This document shows, piece by piece, positions 1 through 5,380 of a stretch of DNA of 6,098 nt. How positions within the stretch are numbered: position 1 is the first letter of the stretch; each line of letters opens with the position of its first letter. The notes under the pieces were generated by a model, which was given only the letters and a program-made list of their open reading frames with translations, was not told where the DNA came from and did not search any database. This stretch comes from Bacteroidota bacterium (GTDB lineage Bacteria > Bacteroidota > Bacteroidia > Bacteroidales > JAAYUG01), in contig JAKAMP010000193.1 of the NCBI GenBank assembly GCA_021812865.1, forward strand, positions 1 through 6,098, read 5' to 3'. The translations under genes were made by a program, and so were the position numbers.

Positions 1-1
1 T

Positions 2-1039
2 ATGACAGGCGCTGTTTCACAAAAAGATGGCAGCGGCAATCTCCTGCTTATTACCGATGCTACCCAGCAGGCTGTTTGGGCTCCCAGCGCCAACGAAATG
101 GGTCCCGGCGGAACCAACTCTCTCTGGATCGAGAACTATGCTCCCTCGCAGAATTTCAGCAAGTTCATGGTGAAAAACCAGGATCCTAGGCTTGGCATTT
201 TCTTCGTGGAAAATGACCTCACCGATGTTGCCATCGACAGCCTCAAAGTTTCTGGGGTTACCATTCCTAAATTTGCTACCCAACCTGTGGTTGAACCTTG
301 GGAACGCCTCATCGGTGCTCCGGTTGCTCCCGATTCCAATGCCATCACTGATTATTTTGGCTCCACGCTCACCGACCGGAATGGAAAAATGTACAGCCGC
401 CTGCCTTATGTGGATTATAACCTCATCAAACCTCAGCAGAACAATCGCAATGGACAGTATGAGAATATTTTCCTGGGCGCTCCTGAAGTTTGTCTCTACC
501 TGGCTGAATTCATTGAAAAAGGGTACGTTTCAGGTATCGGGACTGCAAAGGACTGGTATGAAAAAGGCGTTCGTCTCTCCTGCCAGAATTACGATGGCAA
601 GGCTTCTCTTGCACAGGTTACCAATTATGCTATCCGTGCAATCAGCTCAGCCCAGATAGATAATCTGCTCGCTCAGCCTGCTGTACAATATGTTAATGGT
701 GATCAGGGTAATGTAGAAAAGATCATTCTCCAAGAAATGGTGAACTTCTTCGATAATCCATACGAAGGTGTTGCTGTTGCACGCCGTACTGGTTATCCCA
801 GCCGTAACAGTACTATCTGGGCATGGGAACCTTACTGGGTATCTAGTGTAGAAATGAAATTACCCCGACGCTTCCCCTGGAGCACGCCAACGGATGCGAC
901 CAACAAGGCAAACTGGCAGGCAGCGCTTACCCAGCAGGGATTCACAGCCGATGACATCACTTTCAGTGTTCTAAATTCGCAGCGAGTATGGTGGGATCAA
1001 AATTGCCCCGATTACGGTAATGGCGGAATTGCAAAATAA
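2..1039 (+). CDS. SusD/RagB-family outer-membrane nutrient-binding lipoprotein, C-terminal part (5' truncated by window)
   Basis: SusD-family proteins are surface lipoproteins that cap a SusC TonB-dependent transporter and capture glycans or peptides for import. The 345 visible residues match the C-terminal part of the SusD-like_2 type. They show a DPRL motif at about residue 61, the helical PEVCLYLAEFIEKGY segment from about 161, a WYEKGV helix at 185-190, the ARRTGYPS signature around 260-267, and an LPRRFPW segment at 287-293 followed by a TPTDATNKANWQ stretch. The frame is open to the window edge, and family members usually exceed 500 residues with an N-terminal lipoprotein signal, so the ATG at position 2 is probably an internal Met and roughly a third of the protein is missing. 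A susC gene would be expected upstream. The gene ends in TAA and is followed 48 nt later by an intrinsic terminator, so it is probably the last gene of its unit. The substrate cannot be told from this fragment. Confidence 0.88.
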   Translation: MTGAVSQKDGSGNLLLITDATQQAVWAPSANEMGPGGTNSLWIENYAPSQNFSKFMVKNQDPRLGIFFVENDLTDVAIDSLKVSGVTIPKFATQPVVEPWERLIGAPVAPDSNAITDYFGSTLTDRNGKMYSRLPYVDYNLIKPQQNNRNGQYENIFLGAPEVCLYLAEFIEKGYVSGIGTAKDWYEKGVRLSCQNYDGKASLAQVTNYAIRAISSAQIDNLLAQPAVQYVNGDQGNVEKIILQEMVNFFDNPYEGVAVARRTGYPSRNSTIWAWEPYWVSSVEMKLPRRFPWSTPTDATNKANWQAALTQQGFTADDITFSVLNSQRVWWDQNCPDYGNGGIAK

Positions 1040-1046
1040 GTAGTTG

Positions 1047-1073
1047 TAGTTAGTAATAGGTTTAGTTAGTAAT
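1047..1073. repeat. Short direct repeat downstream of the SusD gene
   Basis: The 11-base word TAGTTAGTAAT occurs at 1047-1057 and again at 1063-1073, with a 16-base period. A partial third copy (TAGTTG) precedes it at 1041. The stretch is AT-rich, has stop codons in several frames, and sits between the SusD stop codon and its terminator. It may be simple slippage-derived sequence. No function is evident. Confidence 0.5.
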
Positions 1074-1087
1074 TAGCGTAAGTTTGG

Positions 1088-1127
1088 AAAGGCTGGCACC
1101 TGAAAAGGGAACCAGCTTTTCTTTTTT
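1088..1127 (+). terminator. Rho-independent terminator of the SusD gene
   Basis: The arms AAAGGCTGG (1088-1096) and CCAGCTTTT (1112-1120) form a 9-bp stem with one G-U pair. Inside it, CCT (1099-1101) and AGG (1106-1108) pair around a GAAA tetraloop. The stem runs into TTTTCTTTTTT. It lies 48 nt after the SusD stop codon, where the end of that transcription unit is expected. Confidence 0.85.
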
Positions 1128-1214
1128 CGCCTTGTGAAATCGCCATTTATCGGATGAAATGGAATAACGAAAGTGAATTATCTTCGCATGGTCATAATGC
1201 CACCCGGCTAATGT

Positions 1215-1613
1215 ATGTCTTTGACTCAATATGAACAGGTAAGAATGACCGGCAGCAAGATCAGAAATACCAATTACTTTATATTGGCAGGGTTCATGAC
1301 GGCCGCTATGGTTTTTTTGCTTGTGGTGCCGAAGGAATGGCTGTTTTCCGGCCATCCGTTCTGCCTTCATTACTACCTGTTTGGCGTACAGTGCCCCTTA
1401 TGCGGATCTACCAGGGGGTTGTATTCCTTATTGCATGGCAACTTTACCCGGGCATGGGCGCTGAATTTCAATGTATTTTTGCTGGCAGTACTCTATTTGC
1501 TTGTGATCATCAGGGCATTCAGCAACCGTAGATGGGTGAACCTCTCTATCCGGTCGCTGCTTTGGGTTATGGCTGCCGGATATGTCATTCTATATATCAA
1601 CAGGCTTATCTGA
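1215..1613 (+). CDS. DUF2752 family small membrane protein
   Basis: This 132-residue protein carries the DUF2752 signature CPLCGSTRG at residues 60-68, followed by LLHGN at 72-76, a conserved-looking Ala at 80 and LN at 83-84. A third cysteine, C50, lies in HPFC just before the motif. Three hydrophobic segments are visible, at about 21-39, 87-105 and 113-130, so it should sit in the inner membrane. The biochemical role of DUF2752 is unknown. The paired CxxC cysteines could bind metal or be redox-active, but that is inference. The start is uncertain: ATG 1215 gives the longest form, while ATG 1245 (residue 11, MTGSK) leaves the whole signature and all membrane segments intact and has the purine-rich GGTAAGA before it. 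The stop codon lies inside the 3' end of the converging membrane-protein gene, and a hairpin terminator follows at once. No clear promoter was found in 1128-1214. Confidence 0.85.
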   Translation: MSLTQYEQVRMTGSKIRNTNYFILAGFMTAAMVFLLVVPKEWLFSGHPFCLHYYLFGVQCPLCGSTRGLYSLLHGNFTRAWALNFNVFLLAVLYLLVIIRAFSNRRWVNLSIRSLLWVMAAGYVILYINRLI

Positions 1614-2460
1614 TTGAATCGGCCGATTCACTGTTTTTCATCTCCACCAGGTTAAAATACTGCAATGCCATCGCTACCCAGGGAATGGCCTGCAACAGCG
1701 AGGAAATGATTACGATAATGGCAAGTACTATGCTGTATCCCTTCATAAAGGCTACCAACTGATCGGGATCAGGCTGATGATTCAAATTCAGGCTGATGAA
1801 AGATCCTACCGATAAGGCAAAATATATGAAATACGGGATCATTAGAACGACAGAAATAATAATATACATGACCAGCAGGATGAGAAAAGTCCACCACCAT
1901 TGCCTGTTGCTCAGTTCAAACGTCCTCGATAAGGCATCGCCAAATCCCTTATTTTCGTAAATAAGGGTGATGTAAATAAAACTCAGCGAAACGGCAAGAT
2001 AAATACCGGGCAGAAGGCAGAAGAGTGTACCAATACTGATCATCAGTCCGGCTAATATGGCTGTACCCAGCATGGGCCAGAAATTCGATCCTATCCGGTG
2101 TGACACATCCGCTGCAGTGAAATTCCCCCTGCCTCTTTCCACATACAGGGCAATATAATTATTGATCGTGGATATGAACATCAGTTTGCTAACCAGGAAA
2201 AGGACAATCATGAAGAAATAGAAAAACAGGATATCTTTCATGAATCCTGAAGGAACAATGGCTTCAGGATTGGCAAAAAATGGCATGAAGCGGTGAAAGA
2301 ACAGGAACATGGATATGGCTGCCACCAGAATGAAAGGAAACGAAAAGTAGAGTACTGCCATCGCCAGGGGACGAAACTCCTGTCCTATAAAAACAAAAGT
2401 ATCGGTGAATATGGCTCCGAAGTCGCGCCTTTTTTTGAATTCAACTGGATTCTTCTGCAT
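1606..2460 (-). CDS. Multi-pass membrane protein resembling the glycerophosphoryl diester phosphodiesterase membrane-domain / DUF975-like group
   Basis: This is a 284-residue, very hydrophobic protein with about six membrane segments: near residues 32-55, 77-105, 128-150, 152-168, 190-225 (probably two closely spaced helices) and 243-270. The central segment CLLPGIYLAVSLSFIY (about 148-163), followed by DALSRTFELSNRQWWWTF (about 175-192), is typical of a broad group of bacterial membrane proteins. That group is annotated after the membrane domain of glycerophosphodiesterases or as DUF975-like. No catalytic phosphodiesterase domain is present, so an enzymatic function should not be assumed. 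An in-frame TGA about ten codons upstream of ATG 2460 (2493-2491) leaves this as the only Met start. A TAACTTTG promoter element lies 32 nt upstream. The 3' end overlaps the converging DUF2752 gene by 8 nt. The family assignment is from remembered pattern and is only moderately certain. Confidence 0.8.
   Translation of the reverse strand: MQKNPVEFKKRRDFGAIFTDTFVFIGQEFRPLAMAVLYFSFPFILVAAISMFLFFHRFMPFFANPEAIVPSGFMKDILFFYFFMIVLFLVSKLMFISTINNYIALYVERGRGNFTAADVSHRIGSNFWPMLGTAILAGLMISIGTLFCLLPGIYLAVSLSFIYITLIYENKGFGDALSRTFELSNRQWWWTFLILLVMYIIISVVLMIPYFIYFALSVGSFISLNLNHQPDPDQLVAFMKGYSIVLAIIVIISSLLQAIPWVAMALQYFNLVEMKNSESADSIR
1615..1637 (+). terminator. Palindromic hairpin with T-run: probable terminator of the DUF2752 gene
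   Basis: TGAATCGGCCGATTCA at 1615-1630 is a perfect 16-bp palindrome. It can fold into a 6-bp stem with a GGCC loop, and the plus strand then reads CTGTTTTTC. The stem begins one base after the DUF2752 stop codon. On the minus strand the palindrome is followed by ATCAGATAAG, with no T-run, so the signal is directional. It is encoded within the last codons of the converging membrane-protein gene. Confidence 0.65.
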
Positions 2461-2491
2461 GATTGAGAATTTTTCTGGTTGATTATCTTTT

Positions 2492-2499
2492 CAAAGTTA
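2492..2499 (-). promoter_or_regulatory. Bacteroidota -7 promoter element for the membrane protein
   Basis: Read on the minus strand, this is TAACTTTG, an exact match to the Bacteroidota TAnnTTTG -7 consensus. It lies 32 nt upstream of the ATG at 2460, which would give a short leader of roughly 25 nt. No good -33 TTTG box is visible about 20 nt further up, so the promoter may be weak or need an activator. Confidence 0.5.
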
Positions 2500-2520
2500 G
2501 GGATTTCCCCGATTAATCCC
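2500..2520. promoter_or_regulatory. Inverted repeat abutting the -7 element, candidate operator
   Basis: GGGATT (2500-2505) and AATCCC (2515-2520) form a perfect 6-bp inverted repeat separated by 9 bases. It directly touches the TAACTTTG element and fills the spacer where the -33 box would be. A dimeric regulator bound here would block or modulate RNA polymerase. No regulator gene is in the window, and a 6-bp repeat can occur by chance. Confidence 0.3.
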
Positions 2521-2662
2521 AGCATATCTTTCTTCGATAAATCATGAAACAATAGAAATTTCATGTTGCTGGCGGTTCCCAGCTTGAGCTGAGTCATGCC
2601 CGAAACCACAGGTTTTAGACCCAACAGGTAACACATTTGTGATTCAAAAAATGTAATTCTTA

Positions 2663-2680
2663 CTGAAACCCTATTTTCAG
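2663..2680. repeat. Small hairpin in the divergent intergenic region
   Basis: CTGAAA (2663-2668) and TTTCAG (2675-2680) pair around a CCCTAT loop. An outer 5-bp pair, GATTC (2641-2645) with GAATC (2681-2685), flanks it. On the minus strand the hairpin is followed after 12 nt by a run of six Ts, so a weak minus-strand terminator is conceivable. It does not follow any gene I can support. Confidence 0.3.
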
Positions 2681-2882
2681 GAATCCAATAATGTCATGTT
2701 TCTAACAGTTCTTTTGTAATTTTAATCAAGGTAAGTTCTTCTGTAAAATTGGCAGGAAATATGGATAATTTATCATTCCGGATGACAAATAGCCTCTTGC
2801 TTAAGCTGTGGCTTTCATTTTGATAGGAAAAGAAATACACTGTTCGGGTGCGATCATACAGAACGGTATAAAAAAAAAGACT

Positions 2883-5132
2883 ATGAATTACCAGGAATTG
2901 ATTGCACAATACCAGGAGGTTTGCGGACTGATTGCCGGCAGGAAAATGAATGAGGCCATTGATCACCTTAAACCCCTTGCCGATGAATGTCACAATCTTG
3001 AATTGTCTACCCAGCTTGAGAACCAGATTGACATATACCGGAACCTGCTTACCTATTCCTTTGCTCAGTACGATGATCCGGAAAAGGAGAAAGTTTATTT
3101 CAGGCTGATGCGGTCATTGTTAGAGCTGGCCGATAGGATAAAAGAAACAATGGTAAACCGGTATTTTCTACTATCCTATGCCAGGCAAAAGAGGGAGCTG
3201 GACAACCGGGCCCTTCTTACAGAAAGGGATTCAACCGAGATTGTTGAAAGCCTTGCCTTCGAAAAGGAAATCAGGCGCATTCTGGAAGATTTTTCCTCGG
3301 AAGGTTCAGGAAGTGGAGAGGAAGGGAAAAAGCTGCCTCACCATGAATTATCCAGGATCTTTCATATGCTTTGGCTTTCCGATCTCTTTAGGGAACCTGA
3401 AACACAGCTGGTACGTGGGCTGGTTATGGAAGCTGTCTTGCCCTGGCACGATAAATGCCTGGTGGTTAGCGCTATTACACTGAGCCTTATTCGGTATTTT
3501 GATCCAAGAAAGATCGAACTACTCTTTGATATTTATGAAGCCCGGGAAGACCAGGTTTGGCAAAGGGCGTTCGTAGGGCTGGTCATCGGGTTATACCTCT
3601 ATGATTCAAGAATGGAAGCCTACCCCGATTTACTCAACCGTGTATCGCTGTACCAAGGGAATACCGATTTTGAGCGCAACCTGGAAATGGTTTTCATTCA
3701 GGTCATCAAATCGAAGGAAACGGAAAAAATCACGCGGAAGTTCCAGACGGAACTGTTTCCAGAGATGATGAAACTGAGGCCAAGGCTCGATGAAAAACTG
3801 GATCTGGAAAACCTGTTGTCGGATGCGATGCAGGAGGATAAGAATCCCGATTGGCAATCGCTCATTGGCGACAGTCCGGGTCTGTACGAAAAACTCGAAG
3901 AATTCTCCATGCTTCAGATGGAAGGATCCGATGTGTTTCTGAGCGCCTTTGCCCTGCTCAAACAATTCGATTTCTTCAAGGAGATTGGCAACTGGTTTGT
4001 TCCTTTTTACAAGGAAAACCAGGTGGTGAAGGATGCTGTGGAAGGCATCCGCGCCGATTTTGATGCCGATTCGTTCATTGATGGTTTGCAGAAATCATCT
4101 TTCATTTGTAATTCAGATAAATATTCGTTCTGTCTGAATGTAAACCGAATGCCTGCCCTTCAGAAATCCATGATGATCCAGCTGTTCAACATGGAGATCA
4201 ATGGCATGAACGAAGAGGCCAGGGACGATCAGGCGCTGAACCGTTCTGCTGCCGACCGGACCATCATTACCCAGTACTTTCAGGATCTTTACCGCTTTCA
4301 TAAACTGTATCCCGGCAAGGCAGAATTCACCGATATCTTCAGCCTGCCATTTGACCTGAATAACACGCATTTATACAGGCTTGCGGTGGACAGTGCAACT
4401 TTTCTTCGAAATATTGGAGAATTCTACTTTTCACGCGAATATTATACTGAAGCGCTCGGAATTTTTCAAAAACTGGATCAGGGGGAGAACAATCCCGAGC
4501 TGATGCAAAAAATGGCTTTTGCCAACCAGAAACTTGGCTTTTTCGATAAAGCAGTGCAGTATTATGAAAAAGCCCTTCTGCTGGAAACGCCAGGTATCTG
4601 GACTTTGAAAAAAATGGCACACAGCTACCGCAAGCTGGGTCAGTACAGTAAGGCCCTTGAATATTACCGGAAGGCAGAACTGCTCGATCCTGATAATCTG
4701 CAGATACAGACCAGCCTTGGGAATACTTGTCTGGACATGAAAGATTATGAAAGCGCCTTGAAATATTACTTCAAGGTGGCCTATCTTGCCCCGGACAACA
4801 TCAAGGTCAGAAGGCCCCTGGGCTGGTGTTCATTTGTGCTTGGGCGTTTCGATGTAGCTTTGAAATACTTTACCGAAATCACATTGAAAGAGGGGAATCA
4901 GCATGATTATATGAACCTTGGACATGTTCAGTGGTGTCTCCGGAACAAGAAAGCAGCCATTGAAAATTACAAGACATCCATCAGAAAGTGCGGTTACCGT
5001 TTCGACTGGTTCCGCCAGGTGTTTGAAGAAGACGGGAAGATTCTTATTCATTTTGGAATACCTTCCGGAGACCTGCCCTTGATGCTCGACTATCTCTGGC
5101 TGTCTATGCAAGGCGAATGGCCTGCAAAATGA
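2883..5132 (+). CDS. Large cytoplasmic tetratricopeptide-repeat protein of unknown function
   Basis: This protein has 749 residues from ATG 2883 and no signal peptide or membrane segment, so it is probably cytoplasmic. The first ~500 residues are helix-rich and acidic, with no family I recognise. The C-terminal part holds about six TPR-like units, near residues 502-536, 537-570, 571-605, 606-639, 640-672 and 673-704. They show typical pairs such as KLGFFDKAVQYYEKALLL, KLGQYSKALEYYRKAELLDPDN and DMKDYESALKYYFKVAYLAPDN. A conserved-looking tail, FGIPSGDLPLMLDYL, closes the protein. TPR arrays form protein-binding superhelices, so an adaptor or scaffold role is likely, but the partner is unknown. 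The frame is also open to an ATG at 2808, but that 25-residue extension crosses an A9 tract and looks like noise. ATG 2883 follows the A-rich stretch normal for Bacteroidota initiation, and its product (MNYQELIAQYQEV) starts directly in a helix. The promoter was not identified. Confidence 0.85.
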   Translation: MNYQELIAQYQEVCGLIAGRKMNEAIDHLKPLADECHNLELSTQLENQIDIYRNLLTYSFAQYDDPEKEKVYFRLMRSLLELADRIKETMVNRYFLLSYARQKRELDNRALLTERDSTEIVESLAFEKEIRRILEDFSSEGSGSGEEGKKLPHHELSRIFHMLWLSDLFREPETQLVRGLVMEAVLPWHDKCLVVSAITLSLIRYFDPRKIELLFDIYEAREDQVWQRAFVGLVIGLYLYDSRMEAYPDLLNRVSLYQGNTDFERNLEMVFIQVIKSKETEKITRKFQTELFPEMMKLRPRLDEKLDLENLLSDAMQEDKNPDWQSLIGDSPGLYEKLEEFSMLQMEGSDVFLSAFALLKQFDFFKEIGNWFVPFYKENQVVKDAVEGIRADFDADSFIDGLQKSSFICNSDKYSFCLNVNRMPALQKSMMIQLFNMEINGMNEEARDDQALNRSAADRTIITQYFQDLYRFHKLYPGKAEFTDIFSLPFDLNNTHLYRLAVDSATFLRNIGEFYFSREYYTEALGIFQKLDQGENNPELMQKMAFANQKLGFFDKAVQYYEKALLLETPGIWTLKKMAHSYRKLGQYSKALEYYRKAELLDPDNLQIQTSLGNTCLDMKDYESALKYYFKVAYLAPDNIKVRRPLGWCSFVLGRFDVALKYFTEITLKEGNQHDYMNLGHVQWCLRNKKAAIENYKTSIRKCGYRFDWFRQVFEEDGKILIHFGIPSGDLPLMLDYLWLSMQGEWPAK

Positions 5133-5195
5133 AAGCCAATTGATCATGTTATTATGGGTGTGACTGCCGTTCAGGAGGATATAGGTTTTCTCTGA

Positions 5196-5222
5196 AATTT
5201 CTATTAAATTAGGATAGGAATT
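5196..5222. repeat. AT-rich inverted repeat downstream of the TPR gene
   Basis: AATTTCTAT (5196-5204) and ATAGGAATT (5214-5222) pair over 9 positions with one G-U, around a 9-base loop. No T-run follows on the plus strand, so it is a poor intrinsic terminator. It might serve as a processing or 3'-end stabilising hairpin for the TPR mRNA, or be chance in AT-rich DNA. Confidence 0.3.
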
Positions 5223-5328
5223 AAGATTGCCCTGAATTTCTTTGACGGCTGAACGATTTGACCAGAGTGAAAACTTCCTCAGCCAGAATTTATCCACGTT
5301 ATAAGAGGAGGTACAACTGAAACTGGGT

Positions 5329-5351
5329 TTAGTCCTTCAGGCAGGGACTGA
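5329..5351 (+). promoter_or_regulatory. Hairpin in the activase leader
   Basis: TTAGTCC (5329-5335) and GGACTGA (5345-5351) form a 7-bp stem with one G-U around a 9-base loop. Three further wobble pairs could extend the stem. It ends 29 nt before the activase ATG and lacks a T-run, so it would act on translation or mRNA stability rather than termination, if it acts at all. Confidence 0.3.
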
Positions 5352-5380
5352 GTTGGATGGATAACCTAATACCTTTCAAC

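Larger units (their letters stand above)
2461..2882. other. Divergent intergenic region (422 nt) without a convincing gene
   Basis: The region lies between the minus-strand membrane protein (start 2460) and the plus-strand TPR protein (start 2883), so it should hold both promoters. A likely promoter for the minus gene is at its left end. No clear TAnnTTTG element was found for the plus-strand gene. Two minus-strand frames are open here, one starting at 2636 and one ending at 2694. Each runs out of frame or antisense into a neighbouring real gene, and neither resembles a known family, so they are not called. A small hairpin (CTGAAA/TTTCAG) is at 2663-2680. The sequence right of 2640 is noticeably AT-rich. 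Confidence 0.6.
5133..5380. other. Leader-like gap (248 nt) between TPR gene and activase gene
   Basis: No supported gene lies here. The gap holds an AT-rich inverted repeat (5196-5222), a Shine-Dalgarno-like AGAGGAGGT near 5304-5312 with no ATG behind it, and a hairpin (5329-5351) close to the activase start. No T-run terminator follows the TPR gene, so read-through into the activase is possible. No exact TAnnTTTG element was found. The nearest are TTTCTTTG at 5237-5244, and TACCTTTC at 5370-5377, which is too close to the start codon. A minus-strand frame crossing this region (5297 downwards) continues antisense into the TPR gene and is not called. Confidence 0.55.

Noticed and set aside
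1079..1086. TAAGTTTG, an exact match to the Bacteroidota -7 consensus
   Set aside because: It lies directly against the SusD terminator, so transcripts from it would be terminated at once, and no -33 box sits at the right distance. Probably chance.
2808..2882. 25-residue N-terminal extension of the TPR protein from ATG 2808
   Set aside because: It crosses a nine-A tract and reads as non-protein-like sequence. ATG 2883 has the expected A-rich upstream context and begins directly in helical sequence.
2694..2993. 99-residue minus-strand frame
   Set aside because: It overlaps the start of the TPR gene antisense by 111 nt and has no recognisable family. Kept only as a possible relic in the findings.
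5168..5274. Longer-range inverted matches: CGTTCAG (5168-5174) with CTGAACG (5249-5255), and GTTTTC (5185-5190) with GAAAAC (5269-5274)
   Set aside because: The two pairings cross each other and are short and far apart. They look like chance rather than a riboswitch or mobile-element end.
4830..5297. 155-residue minus-strand frame spanning the TPR 3' end and the gap
   Set aside because: More than half is antisense to the well-supported TPR array. No domain or start signal was seen.
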